A stretch of 64,000 nucleotides of DNA, from assembly GCA_020853395.1 (NCBI GenBank), contig JADYYY010000007.1:124001-188000 (forward strand). Direction: 5' to 3'. Within the stretch, counting starts at the first letter, position 1, and every line of letters starts with the position of its first letter. Source of the DNA: Acidobacteriota bacterium (GTDB taxonomy: Bacteria > Acidobacteriota > Vicinamibacteria > Vicinamibacterales > SCN-69-37). A program made the position numbers and the translations under genes. Shown piece by piece: positions 27,656 to 39,042 of this stretch. The notes under the pieces were generated by a model. It did no database searches and was not told the origin of the DNA. It saw only the letters and a program-made list of their open reading frames with translations.

Positions 27656-28162
27656 TCAGAACGGGCGCGACGCGACGCGCGGAAGCTGCGACTCGCGCAG
27701 CTCGTGCGCGAGCCGCCGCTGCTGGTGCCGCCAGAAGCCGAAGCGGCGCGCCATCGTCCGCATCATGCGCGCGCGCGCCTGGTCGGTCAGCGCCTGCGCC
27801 GCGCGTTCGTAGAACGCGCTGCCGAGCGCCGCGTACCAGTGGACGTTGTGCCGGAGGCGCTGCTGATCCAGGAAGAAGCCGGTGAGCAGCAGGCACTGCG
27901 CGGCCGCGGCCTCCATCAGGTCGGCGTCGAATGCCCGCGAGCGATCCAGCACGAAGGTGTCGAACACGGCCCGCAGGCTCGTCGGGCAGCCGGGATAGTC
28001 GTCCGACGCCGCCGACGTGCTGGCGAAGTGCGCGAGGACACTCGCGTTGTAGAGCAGCTCGCGGAGCGGCGGGGCGTCCTCCTCGGTCACGTCCTTCAGA
28101 TGCTCGAGGAAGAACTCGAAGGCGTCGGCATGACTGACCCCCAGCAGTTCTCGAGTCTCCAT
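27656..28162 (-). CDS. Conserved hypothetical protein
   Basis: This soluble, mostly helical 168-residue protein has no signal peptide. I do not recognise the family. Several Tyr/Phe/His residues cluster near the middle (LLLTGFFLDQQRLRHNVHW, then YAALGSAFYERAAQAL), and the C-terminal end is strongly basic (RRFGFWRHQQRRLAHELRES). It stands alone, with about 100 bp to uvrC upstream and about 60 bp to the M50 gene downstream. Confidence 0.65.
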   Translation of the reverse strand: METRELLGVSHADAFEFFLEHLKDVTEEDAPPLRELLYNASVLAHFASTSAASDDYPGCPTSLRAVFDTFVLDRSRAFDADLMEAAAAQCLLLTGFFLDQQRLRHNVHWYAALGSAFYERAAQALTDQARARMMRTMARRFGFWRHQQRRLAHELRESQLPRVASRPF

Positions 28163-28264
28163 GCCCCGCTCCTGAGCAAACCGTGTGCCGGGCGCATGCG
28201 ATTGGTCGAGGCCAACGCCCGCGCGGCAACGGCCGCCCGGGCCGTCGATCTCACGACAGCGGCG

Positions 28265-30112
28265 TCATCCATCTGTCCCTGAGAAGTGGCGGATCACCGC
28301 CTCGGCCGCCTTGGCGCCGACGACGGCCGAGAGCTCGGCGCGGCTGGCGCGCCGGACGCCGGCCACCGAGCCAAAGGCGGTGAGCAACTGCTTGCGCCGC
28401 CGCGCGCCAATCCCGGCCACCTCGTCGAGCGCCGATCGGAAGTCGCGCATCGACCGCGCGCGCCGATGAAACGTCACGGCGAACCGGTGGGCCTCGTCGC
28501 GGATCCGCTGGACGAGCCTGAGCGCCGGCGACGCGCCCGGCAGCGCCAGTCCTTCGGCGCGATCCCGCGTGAAGAGCAGCTCCTCCTGTTTGGCGAGCCC
28601 GACGGCGACCAGCCGCTCGAGGCCAATCGCCGCCAGCGCGTCATACGCGGCGCCGAGCTGCCCCTTGCCGCCGTCGATCAGGATGAGATCCGGAAAGGGC
28701 CCGCCCTGATCGATCACGCGGCGGTAGCGCCGGAACACCACGTCGCGCATCGAGGCGAAGTCGTCGAGCACGCGCCCGCCGTCGCCCGCGCCGGCCGGAC
28801 CAAGGCCGCGCACCCGGAACTTCCGGTATTCACCGCGGCGCATCCGCCCGTCCACGCACACGACCATCGCGGCCACGGTCTCCTGCCCCTGGAAGGTCGA
28901 GATGTCGAAGCACTCGATGCGGCGCGGCAGCGCCGGAAGCTGCAGCGCGGCGCGCAGCGTCTCGAGCGCCTCGTACGAGCTGACGGCGCTGTCGCCGAAG
29001 TGCGCCTGATAGGCGATCACCGCGTTGCGCGCGGCCATCTCGAGCAGTCCGCGCTTCTCGCCGCGCTTCGGCACCAGCACCTTGACGCGCCGGCCGGCGT
29101 TCGCCGACAGCCACCCCTCGAGCGCCGTCACGTCGTCGGCCTCGAGCGTGTCCGGCACGTGCACGTCCGGCGGGGCGGCGCGGTCGGCGTAGAACTGCTG
29201 GAGCGCGGCCGCCAGGACTTCCGCCTCGTCGAGCGCGGCGTCGCCGCGCGATTCGGAGACGAGCTCGAGCCGATCGCAGACGCGACCGCGGCGGACCTGG
29301 AAGACCTGGACGACGGCGCCAGCGCGGCCGGTCTTCACGCCGAACGCGTCGCGGTCGCCGAGGTCCGGCGCCTCCACCTTGTTGTGCCGATCGCGCAGCG
29401 TCTCGATCGTGCGGATCGCGTCGCGCAGGTGCGCCGCGCGCTCGAAGCGCTCACGCGCGGCGGCCTCGATCATCTCGGCGCGGAGATTGTCGATGAGCTC
29501 GTCCTGGCGCCCTTCGATCAGCAGCCGGGCCTGCTCGACGGCTCGGCCGTACTCCTCGATCGAGCAGATCGTGTCGACGCAGGGAGCCAGGCAGCGGTGG
29601 ATGTCGTACTCCAGGCACGGGCGGCCGCGGCGGCCGTCGATGATCTCGTTGCAGGAGCGGATCCCGAACAACCGATGCGCCAGCCCCATCGTCCGGCGCG
29701 CCACGGCGGCCGGCATGAAGGGGCCGGCGTAGACGTTCCCGTCGCGCTCCACCCGCCGCGCGACGAGCAGCCGCGGCGCGCGCTCGGTGACGGTCAACTG
29801 CAGGTACGGGTAGGTCTTGTCGTCGCGCAGCAGGATGTTGAAGCGCGGATTGCGCTGCTTGATCAGCCGGTTCTCGAGCGCGAGCGCCTCGACGACCGAG
29901 TCGGTGACGATGACCTCGAGCGTCGCGGCGTCGCGCAGCAGCACGTCGTGCCGCGGGCTCGTGCCGTGCGCCGCCAGGTAGCTGCGCACCCGATCGCGGA
30001 GCACGCGCGCCTTGCCGACGTACAGCGTCTCGCCCTCGGCGCCGAGGAACAGGTACACGCCGGGCTGCTCCGGCAGGCGGGCGATCTGGCTCTTGAGATC
30101 CTCGATGGCCAT
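28265..30112 (-). CDS. uvrC: Excinuclease ABC subunit C
   Basis: UvrC makes both incisions in nucleotide excision repair. The 615-residue protein has the GIY-YIG domain (PGVYLFLGAEGETLYVGKA), the Cys-containing region CLEYDIHRCLAPC, a UVR motif (LRAEMIEAAARERFERAAHLRDA), the RNase H-like nuclease core (ECFDISTFQGQETVAAMVV, ILIDGGKGQLGAA) and a C-terminal helix-hairpin-helix (DEVAGIGARRRKQLL). The length is normal. It is divergent from the CDP-alcohol phosphatidyltransferase gene. Confidence 0.97.
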   Translation of the reverse strand: MAIEDLKSQIARLPEQPGVYLFLGAEGETLYVGKARVLRDRVRSYLAAHGTSPRHDVLLRDAATLEVIVTDSVVEALALENRLIKQRNPRFNILLRDDKTYPYLQLTVTERAPRLLVARRVERDGNVYAGPFMPAAVARRTMGLAHRLFGIRSCNEIIDGRRGRPCLEYDIHRCLAPCVDTICSIEEYGRAVEQARLLIEGRQDELIDNLRAEMIEAAARERFERAAHLRDAIRTIETLRDRHNKVEAPDLGDRDAFGVKTGRAGAVVQVFQVRRGRVCDRLELVSESRGDAALDEAEVLAAALQQFYADRAAPPDVHVPDTLEADDVTALEGWLSANAGRRVKVLVPKRGEKRGLLEMAARNAVIAYQAHFGDSAVSSYEALETLRAALQLPALPRRIECFDISTFQGQETVAAMVVCVDGRMRRGEYRKFRVRGLGPAGAGDGGRVLDDFASMRDVVFRRYRRVIDQGGPFPDLILIDGGKGQLGAAYDALAAIGLERLVAVGLAKQEELLFTRDRAEGLALPGASPALRLVQRIRDEAHRFAVTFHRRARSMRDFRSALDEVAGIGARRRKQLLTAFGSVAGVRRASRAELSAVVGAKAAEAVIRHFSGTDG

Positions 30113-30193
30113 GGGCTACGATGCCGCGGGTCTTCCGACCCGCGGCAACACGAGACGAGTCCGCAGCGACATCCCGACATTCGACAGCCTCCT

Positions 30194-30967
30194 GTGACGT
30201 TCACTGGCGCCATCGGCCGAGCCTGCAACTACCCGCTGCGGCTCATCATCGATCTGTGCGTCCGCCTGCGGATCCACCCCAACATTCTGACGTTCACCGG
30301 CGTGCTCATCAACATCGCCGCCGGCTGGGAGCTGGCCAGCGGCCGGTTCCTCAGCGCCGGCGCGATCATGGTGGGCGCCAACGTCTTCGACTTCATCGAC
30401 GGCAAGGTCGCGGTCGAGACCGGCGAGGTCACCAAGTTCGGCGGCTTCTGGGACTCGGTGATCGACCGCTTCTCCGACCTGGCGCTCTCGGTCGGGTTGA
30501 TCTGCCTGTACTCGTCGCTCGGCCGCACCGACTACGTGCTCATCACCTCGATCGCGATGGTGTTCGCCACGATGACGAGCTACACGCGCGCGCGGGCGGA
30601 ATCGCTGATTCCGAAGTGCAAGGTCGGGTTCATGGAGCGCCCCGAACGGATCGTGCTGTTCATGATCGGCGCCTTCACGAACCGCATGGCCGCGGTGATG
30701 TGGGTGATCGGCGTGCTCTCGATCGTCACGGTCGTCAACCGCATCCAGTACACGTATCTGGAGCTCAAAGGCCGGCCGCAGCCGCGAGGCTCCGGCCTCG
30801 GCGGCCTGTTCGTGCGCGCCTTCTACTGGACCGACGAGCGCGCCACGCTCGCCTACGATCTCTGGGTGATCGCGATCCTCGCCTTCGTCTGGCTCACGCC
30901 CCCCGACTGGCTCGCGGACCCGACCGCCGCCGGCGGCCAGGGGCTCGTGCAGTGGCTACGTCGCTGA
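30194..30967 (+). CDS. CDP-alcohol phosphatidyltransferase family protein
   Basis: This 257-residue multi-pass membrane enzyme of phospholipid synthesis starts at a GTG. The family motif D-G-x2-A-R-x8-G-x3-D-x3-D is present as DGKVAV, then GGFWDSVID, with correct spacing and all Asp residues, but the Arg is replaced by Val. Five or six hydrophobic segments follow the motif region. The acceptor alcohol (glycerol phosphate, inositol phosphate or other) cannot be told. The Arg change may point to a non-standard substrate. It is convergent with efp across a repeat region. Confidence 0.85.
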   Translation: MTFTGAIGRACNYPLRLIIDLCVRLRIHPNILTFTGVLINIAAGWELASGRFLSAGAIMVGANVFDFIDGKVAVETGEVTKFGGFWDSVIDRFSDLALSVGLICLYSSLGRTDYVLITSIAMVFATMTSYTRARAESLIPKCKVGFMERPERIVLFMIGAFTNRMAAVMWVIGVLSIVTVVNRIQYTYLELKGRPQPRGSGLGGLFVRAFYWTDERATLAYDLWVIAILAFVWLTPPDWLADPTAAGGQGLVQWLRR

Positions 30968-30968
30968 A

Positions 30969-31129
30969 AGACATCGGGCATCGGGATATCGGAACATCGG
31001 AATATCGCATCGGAACATCCGGACACCGGGATATCGATCATCGGGATATCGGAGCATCCGGGATACCGAATCGGAGCATCTCGATCCGGAGTCGTGCACA
31101 CAGGTCCGGCGATCGATATCCCGATGTCT
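30969..31129. repeat. Degenerate tandem 'CATCGGGATATCGG' repeats with inverted end copy
   Basis: The gap between the convergent phosphatidyltransferase and efp genes is filled by variants of a 10-14 bp unit (catcgggatatcgg, gaacatcgga, ggagcatccggg). AGACATCGGG at 30969-30978 recurs as a perfect inverted copy CCCGATGTCT at 31120-31129, so the whole segment could fold into a long hairpin. It may act as a bidirectional terminator, but there is no T-run. Confidence 0.75.
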
Positions 31130-31691
31130 AGCTTCTCCCCAAATACTCGCCCGTCTCGGTGTTGATGCGGACCAGGTCGCCGGCGTTGATGAACGACGGG
31201 ACGTTCACGACGAGCCCCGTTTCGAGCGTGGCGGGTTTGATCTGCGCCGACGCGGTCGCGCCCTTGATGCCCGGCACCGTGTCGGCCACCTTCAGGTCGA
31301 CGGTGAGCGGCAGCTCGATGCCGACCGGCTCGCTCTCGTAGAACTCCACCTTGATCGTGGCCTCGGGCAGCAGGTAGAGCGCGTTGTCGCCCAGCACCTC
31401 GCCCGAGAGGTGGACCTGCTCGTAGGTCTCGACGTTCATGAAATGAAAGAGATCGCCGTCGCGATAGAGGAACTGCATCTCGTGCTCGTCCAGCACGGCG
31501 CGTTCCACGTCGTCCTCGGCCCGGAACTTGTTGTCGATCAGCCGGCCCGAGCGGATGTCGCGCATCTTGCAGAGCACGTGGCCGCGCTTGTTGCCCGGCG
31601 TGATGTGGTGCAGCTCCAGGATCCGGCACAGGTCGTTGTTGAACTTGATCAGCATGCCCTTGCGCAGGCGCGTGGCTTGAAGTGAGCTCAT
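31128..31691 (-). CDS. efp: Translation elongation factor P
   Basis: EF-P enters the ribosomal E site and relieves stalling at polyproline stretches. The 187-residue protein has three beta-barrel domains and ends with the family signature region (VVNVPSFINAGDLVRINTETGEY). The tip loop that reaches the peptidyl-transferase centre reads HHITPGNKRGHV: the residue aligned with the modified Lys/Arg is Asn, followed by Lys-Arg. It therefore belongs to a subgroup whose modification state is unclear. It is divergent from hsp20. Confidence 0.94.
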   Translation of the reverse strand: MSSLQATRLRKGMLIKFNNDLCRILELHHITPGNKRGHVLCKMRDIRSGRLIDNKFRAEDDVERAVLDEHEMQFLYRDGDLFHFMNVETYEQVHLSGEVLGDNALYLLPEATIKVEFYESEPVGIELPLTVDLKVADTVPGIKGATASAQIKPATLETGLVVNVPSFINAGDLVRINTETGEYLGRS

Positions 31692-31779
31692 AGGTCTCGG
31701 ACGTCCGCCCTCCCGGAACTCGCGATTGTACCGCGAAAGACCCGGCGCGCCGGCCCGCGCTTTGGTTTACGATGGACCC

Positions 31780-32172
31780 ATGCCCTGGGATCCGATGCGC
31801 GACCTGCTCACCATGCAGGAGCGACTCGAGAGCCTGTTCGGACACGCGGCGCCCGGCTGGGTGCCGCCTGTGGATTTGGCCGAGCTCGACGACCGCTACG
31901 TCCTCACCGTCGAGCTGCCCGGCATGGATCGCAGCGACATCGACATCCACTTCCACGACCAGCGACTGACGCTGCGCGGCGAGCGGCGCTGCACGGCGCC
32001 CGGCCCCGAGCGCTACCAGCAGCTCGAGCGCGGGCAGGGGCCGTTCTCGCGATCGTTCCAGTTCGGGACCGCAGTCGCGGGTGACCACATCACCGCCAGC
32101 CTCGCCGACGGCATCCTGACCGTCGTCGTGCCGAAGGCGCAGGACGTCCGCAGAATTTCGGTCGGCACCTAG
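31780..32172 (+). CDS. Small heat-shock protein, Hsp20/alpha-crystallin family
   Basis: This 130-residue ATP-independent chaperone has the alpha-crystallin domain from about residue 30 to 125: VELPGMDRSDIDIHFHDQ, then FSRSFQFGTAV, then ASLADGILTVVVPKA, the classical A-x-x-x-n-G-v-L motif. The N-terminal arm is short, and the C-terminal I-x-I anchor is replaced by RRISVGT. It is followed 14 bp later by an HtrA protease gene, forming a protein-quality-control pair. Confidence 0.93.
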   Translation: MPWDPMRDLLTMQERLESLFGHAAPGWVPPVDLAELDDRYVLTVELPGMDRSDIDIHFHDQRLTLRGERRCTAPGPERYQQLERGQGPFSRSFQFGTAVAGDHITASLADGILTVVVPKAQDVRRISVGT

Positions 32173-32185
32173 ACACTCGTTTCGC

Positions 32186-33352
32186 ATGCGCAGAACCAGC
32201 CTGCTCTTCGGGATCGTCCTGCTATTGCTGACCGCCGGGTTCTTCGGCGGCCTGGTGGTGGCGAGCCGGCTCAATCCCCCGGAGTCCGAGCGCGCGGCGG
32301 CCTCGACCTCTCCGGCCCCCGCCGCCAGCCGCGAGGCATCGCCGGACGTGCAGGCCGCACGCCCGGCACCGCTGCCGGCGGGCGGCGCGCTGCCGGATCT
32401 GTCGCCAGTCGCCGAGGCGGCGCTGAAGGTGGCCGCCAACATCTCGTCCACGAACCTCGTCCAGCGACGCAGCCCGTGGCCGTTCTTCTTCGACGACACG
32501 CAGGTGATGCGATCGCAGAGCCTCGGCTCTGGCGTGATCGTCTCGCCGGACGGCCTGATCCTCACGAACACGCACGTCATCGGCGATCCGCGTGCCGACG
32601 TCCGCGTGACGCTGGCCGACGGCCGCGAACGCCCTGCCACCATCGTCGGCGTCGACTACCTGAGCGACCTCACGGTGCTGAAGGTGCAGGCCACCGCGTT
32701 GCCCACGCTGTCGTGGGGCGACTCGAGCAAGCTGCGCGTGGCCGAGTGGGTGCTCGCCATCGGCAACCCGTTCCAGATGAACGGCACGGTCACGCTGGGC
32801 ATCGTGTCGGCCGTCAGCCGGACGCAGGGCGGCGCCTACACGGACTTCATCCAGACCGACGCGGCCATCAATCCGGGGAACTCGGGCGGCGCGCTGATCA
32901 ACGCGCGCGGGGAGCTGGTCGGCATCAACACGCAGATCGTCTCGGAGACCGGCGGCTTCCAGGGCATCGGGCTGGCGATCCCGTCGAATCTGGCGCGACA
33001 GATCATGCAGGAGCTCGTCAAGAACGGTTCCGTGTCGTGGGGGTCGATCGGATACGTCCGGCTGGTCGATCCCGACACCGCCAGACAGTACGGCTGGGGC
33101 AACATCGGCGGGCTGCTCGTCTATCAGATCCAGAACACGTCGGCGGCGTACCGCGGCGGGCTGCGGCCGGAAGATGTCATCGTGAGCTTCAACGGCCAGA
33201 AGACACCAGACATCCAGACGCTCGATCGCCTCGTCGCCCAGGCGCGCCCCGGGGAGCGGGCCACGGTCGTGGTCGATCGGAACGGCCGTCAGATCACGCT
33301 CGAGATCCCTATCGAAAGCCGCCAGCAACAGCGGCTGCTGCGCCGCCAGTGA
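32186..33352 (+). CDS. HtrA/DegP-like serine protease with one PDZ domain
   Basis: This 388-residue periplasmic protease has an N-terminal membrane anchor (LLFGIVLLLLTAGFFGGLVVA) and a Pro/Ala linker. A trypsin-like domain follows, with His130 (NTHVIG), Asp161 (YLSDLTVLKV) and Ser233 (NPGNSGGAL), and the C-terminal PDZ domain (RGGLRPEDVIVSFNGQK) begins around residue 290. A single PDZ and a membrane anchor make it DegS/HhoB-like. It degrades or senses misfolded envelope proteins. It probably forms an operon with hsp20. Confidence 0.94.
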   Translation: MRRTSLLFGIVLLLLTAGFFGGLVVASRLNPPESERAAASTSPAPAASREASPDVQAARPAPLPAGGALPDLSPVAEAALKVAANISSTNLVQRRSPWPFFFDDTQVMRSQSLGSGVIVSPDGLILTNTHVIGDPRADVRVTLADGRERPATIVGVDYLSDLTVLKVQATALPTLSWGDSSKLRVAEWVLAIGNPFQMNGTVTLGIVSAVSRTQGGAYTDFIQTDAAINPGNSGGALINARGELVGINTQIVSETGGFQGIGLAIPSNLARQIMQELVKNGSVSWGSIGYVRLVDPDTARQYGWGNIGGLLVYQIQNTSAAYRGGLRPEDVIVSFNGQKTPDIQTLDRLVAQARPGERATVVVDRNGRQITLEIPIESRQQQRLLRRQ

Positions 33353-33368
33353 GCCGCGCCGTCCGCGA

Positions 33369-34019
33369 TTACCGGCGGCTGTTGCTGCCGGACACGGCCA
33401 GGTGCCCCTTCCAGTGACATCGCCAGTGCACCGACGTGCCGACGCGGATGCCGATCCGCGGCGATCGTACGAGCGCACCCGGCACGATGCCCCGGTCTTC
33501 GATCGTGAGCGGCCGCGCGGCGAGGTCGTGGCCGTTGAGACGACGGCCGACGCCGAGCGCGATCGTCAGGTTGCCCGGCCCGCGGCCGAGCAGATGGTCG
33601 TCGAGGCGGCCCGACGATGCGTGTCCCCGTCGGACCAGGGTACGGCGCCGGCGGGCGCGCATGATCTCGACGCCCTCGAGCGGAGCGACCGCGCGCAGCA
33701 GCACCGCCGCCGGCCGTCCGGCCGGCTCGGTGACCGCGTTGAGCAGGTCGTGAACGCCGTAGTTCAAGTAGACGTACGCGCGGCCGGGCGGCCCGTAGAG
33801 CGGCGCGTTGCGCGCGGTCGGGCCGCACGCGGCGTGGCAGGCGGGATCGTCTTCCCCGACGTACGCCTCGGCCTCCACGATGATGCCGGACGTGCGCGTG
33901 CGGCCATCGTCGCGCACGAGCACCTTGCCGATGATGTCGTCGAGCACCTCGAGCGTCGGCCGCGCGTAGAAAGCGGCCGGCAGGACGACCGATGCGGGGT
34001 GTGCGGCGACCGGTGTCAC
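33369..34019 (-). CDS. mpg: DNA-3-methyladenine glycosylase (AAG/MPG type)
   Basis: This base-excision-repair glycosylase removes 3-methyladenine and other alkylated purines. The 216-residue protein shows the AAG-family pattern: IVEAEAYVGEDDPACHA with the catalytic Glu, TARNAPLYGPPGRAYVYLNYG, and later LLGRGPGNLT. The length is typical. It starts at a GTG that overlaps the HEAT-protein stop (GTGA), and it belongs to a minus-strand run with the HEAT gene and uvrA. Confidence 0.94.
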   Translation of the reverse strand: MTPVAAHPASVVLPAAFYARPTLEVLDDIIGKVLVRDDGRTRTSGIIVEAEAYVGEDDPACHAACGPTARNAPLYGPPGRAYVYLNYGVHDLLNAVTEPAGRPAAVLLRAVAPLEGVEIMRARRRRTLVRRGHASSGRLDDHLLGRGPGNLTIALGVGRRLNGHDLAARPLTIEDRGIVPGALVRSPRIGIRVGTSVHWRCHWKGHLAVSGSNSRR

Positions 34020-35226
34020 CGCCCTCTCAATCGCAGTGTCGCGCTCGTGGCAGCGCGCACGAGGCGCTGGTCGCGATCGACCAGGAACTTCTCGATGAGC
34101 GGCACGTCGTCTCGCGTGCCGAGGTAGCCGAGCATCTGGATCAGATCGGCGCGGTACCGGCTGTCGACCGCGGAACTCAGCGCGGCGCGCACCCCCGGCG
34201 CGGCGTCTGGGCCGAGCTCGAACAGATAGGGCCATGCCTGCATCCGCAGCTCCTCGCTCGCCAGCATGGACGCGATCACGTGCGACTGCGTCTGTCCGAG
34301 GCGCTGCAGCGCGAAGGCCGCGGCGAGGCGGACCTCGTTGGACCGGTCCTCCTTGAACAGCCGTTCGATCGCGGGGAGCGACTCGGTGTCCGCCAGACGC
34401 CCCAGCCCCTCGGCCGCGGCGCGGCGCGCGAACGGCTGGCGGTCGCCGAGCTCTGCCCGCAGCAGCGCCAGGTCCTGCGGCGCGGCGATGCGCGCGACGG
34501 CGAGCAGCAGCGTCGCCCGGTCGCCGCGGCCACGCTCGAGCAGGTCGCGCAGCGTGAAGAGCGCCTTCTCCTCGCGCAGCAGGCCGACGGCTTCGACCGC
34601 GAACGCGCGCACCGTCGCATTCGAGTCGGCGAGGGCCTCGGTGAGCTTGCCGGCTGCGTCGCGCAGACGCAGGCGGCCGATGACGCGCGCGGCGGCCATG
34701 CGCATCACCGGATCGTAGTGATCCAGCCCATCGGCCACGCCGGCGACCTGCGCCGCGGCGAGCGGCGGCTCGGCGACGAAGCCGAGCACGTGGATGGCGT
34801 CGAAGCGCACGCGGGCGTTCTCGTCGCGCATGGCGGCGATGAGCGCGTCGACGAGCACGGGCGGCGCCGGCGTCGCCGTGCGCAGCAGCGGCCCGTGCTC
34901 GAAAGCCTGCTGCGCGCGGCTCCGGCCTCCGCCGAGGCTCAGCACGCGCGCTCCGCCGCCGCTCACGCGCTCGGTCAGGAAGAACGCCAGCTCCGCCTCG
35001 AGCGCCGCGGCCTGCACGCGATCGTCAGGATCGTTGACGAGCGGCGCGACCGGCTCGATCGCGCCGACGTAGCCGGCGTTGCCGAGCGTCTCGACGGCCT
35101 CGAGCCGCACCGCGGCTTTCGGATGACGAAGGTTGCGAATGACGTCCTGCCATTGCGCTTGGGCCGACGGCGCGCCGACGGCCGCGCACACGAGGATCGC
35201 CGGGAGGAGCAGCCGGGGACCAGGGC

Positions 35227-35230
<4 letters not shown>
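34016..35230 (-). CDS. Secreted HEAT-repeat protein
   Basis: This 404-residue protein has a signal peptide (LLLPAILVCAAVGAPSAQAQ) followed by about eight to ten HEAT-like helical repeats (for example HPKAAVRLEAVETLGNAG, DENARVRFDAIHVLGFVA). This is a solenoid expected to bind protein partners in the periplasm. It has no catalytic motifs. The ATG overlaps the uvrA stop and the stop overlaps the mpg start, so three otherwise unrelated genes are translationally chained. Confidence 0.85.
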
Positions 35231-38169
<2,939 letters not shown>

Positions 38170-38323
38170 CCTACTGAGCGGTCACCTGCGGTGGACGTAA
38201 ACAGCCATCCTAGCACTTTGCAGTTTTGTTGTGCTATTCTGCGGCCGTTCCGTACGCCACCCACCGCTTGAGACCCTTGTCCGACATGAACGTGGTCTTC
38301 GATTCTCCCTGCGAGGTTAGTCC

Positions 38324-38944
38324 GTGCCCGTACGTCTGTTCGTAGGCAACATGCCCTACGGGGCGACCGAAGCCGACCTGCGCGCGCATTTCTCGACGGT
38401 CGGTTCGCCGTCTCAGGTCGTCATCCCCGTGGACCGCGAAACCGGTCGTCCCCGCGGGTTCGCCTTCGTCGAGTTCATCGACCGCGCCATCGCCGAACAG
38501 GCGATTCAGCGCTTCAACCAGCAACTGTTCATGGGCCGCAGTCTGTCGGTGAGCGAGGCGCGGCCTCGCGAGGAGCGGCCAGCCGGCGGCTATCGGCCGA
38601 GCGGCGGCGCGCCCGGTGGCGGAGGCGGTGGATTTGGAGGCCCCCGACCCTACGGCGGCGGTGGGGGCGGATTCGGTGGCCCTCGGCCGGGTGGTCCGGG
38701 CGGGTTCCGTCCGGGACCTGGCCCGTCAGCGCCGGCGGCCGGCCGCAATTTCGGGCCGCCGAAGAAGAAGAGCGCGTCGAGCGAGAAGCGCTGGGAAGCC
38801 AAGGAGCGCGGCCCGAAGGGGCCAATCAAGGAGCGGTACACCGGCCGCCTCGGCGGGCTCTACGACGATCCGGACGATCCGAACACCTCGCTCGAGGGCT
38901 TCGACGACGTCGCGTCCAGTGCCCCGGAAGACGACGAACAGTGA
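38324..38944 (+). CDS. RRM-type RNA-binding protein with Gly-rich region
   Basis: This 206-residue protein starts with one RRM domain (residues 1-80) carrying RNP2 LFVGNMPY and RNP1 RGFAFVEF. A Gly/Pro/Arg low-complexity region (about 90-145) resembles glycine-rich RNA-binding proteins. A Lys-rich segment and an acidic tail follow (YDDPDDPNTSLEGFDDV). Bacterial relatives bind RNA and are often cold-induced. It starts at a GTG with GAGG upstream. The 150-bp gap to uvrA is AT-rich near 38210-38240 and probably holds its promoter. Confidence 0.92.
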   Translation: MPVRLFVGNMPYGATEADLRAHFSTVGSPSQVVIPVDRETGRPRGFAFVEFIDRAIAEQAIQRFNQQLFMGRSLSVSEARPREERPAGGYRPSGGAPGGGGGGFGGPRPYGGGGGGFGGPRPGGPGGFRPGPGPSAPAAGRNFGPPKKKSASSEKRWEAKERGPKGPIKERYTGRLGGLYDDPDDPNTSLEGFDDVASSAPEDDEQ

Positions 38945-38949
38945 GAAGA

Positions 38950-39042
38950 GCGGCTTGGGGCTTGCGGCTTACGTACGCACCGTAAGCCGCGAGTCCTGGG
39001 CCATGAGCCAGGCCCAAGCCGGAGTAGGCCGTAAGCCACGTT
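38950..39042. repeat. 'GCGGCTTAC' repeat with hairpins between convergent genes
   Basis: GCGGCTTAC (38964-38972) and GTAAGCCGC (38982-38990) form a perfect 9-bp stem with a 9-nt loop. A second stem, TGGGCC...GGCCCA, follows at about 38997-39016, and another GTAAGCC copy lies near 39032. The position between the ends of two convergent genes suggests a bidirectional, T-run-less terminator or a mobile mini-repeat. Confidence 0.6.

Noticed and set aside
28286-30193. Very long open frame antisense to uvrC, reading into the phosphatidyltransferase gene
   Set aside because: Antisense frames stay open in GC-rich genes. The translation is Arg/Ala/His-rich with no motif, while uvrC on the other strand is unambiguous. 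The same applies to long antisense frames over valS, rpsA and uvrA.
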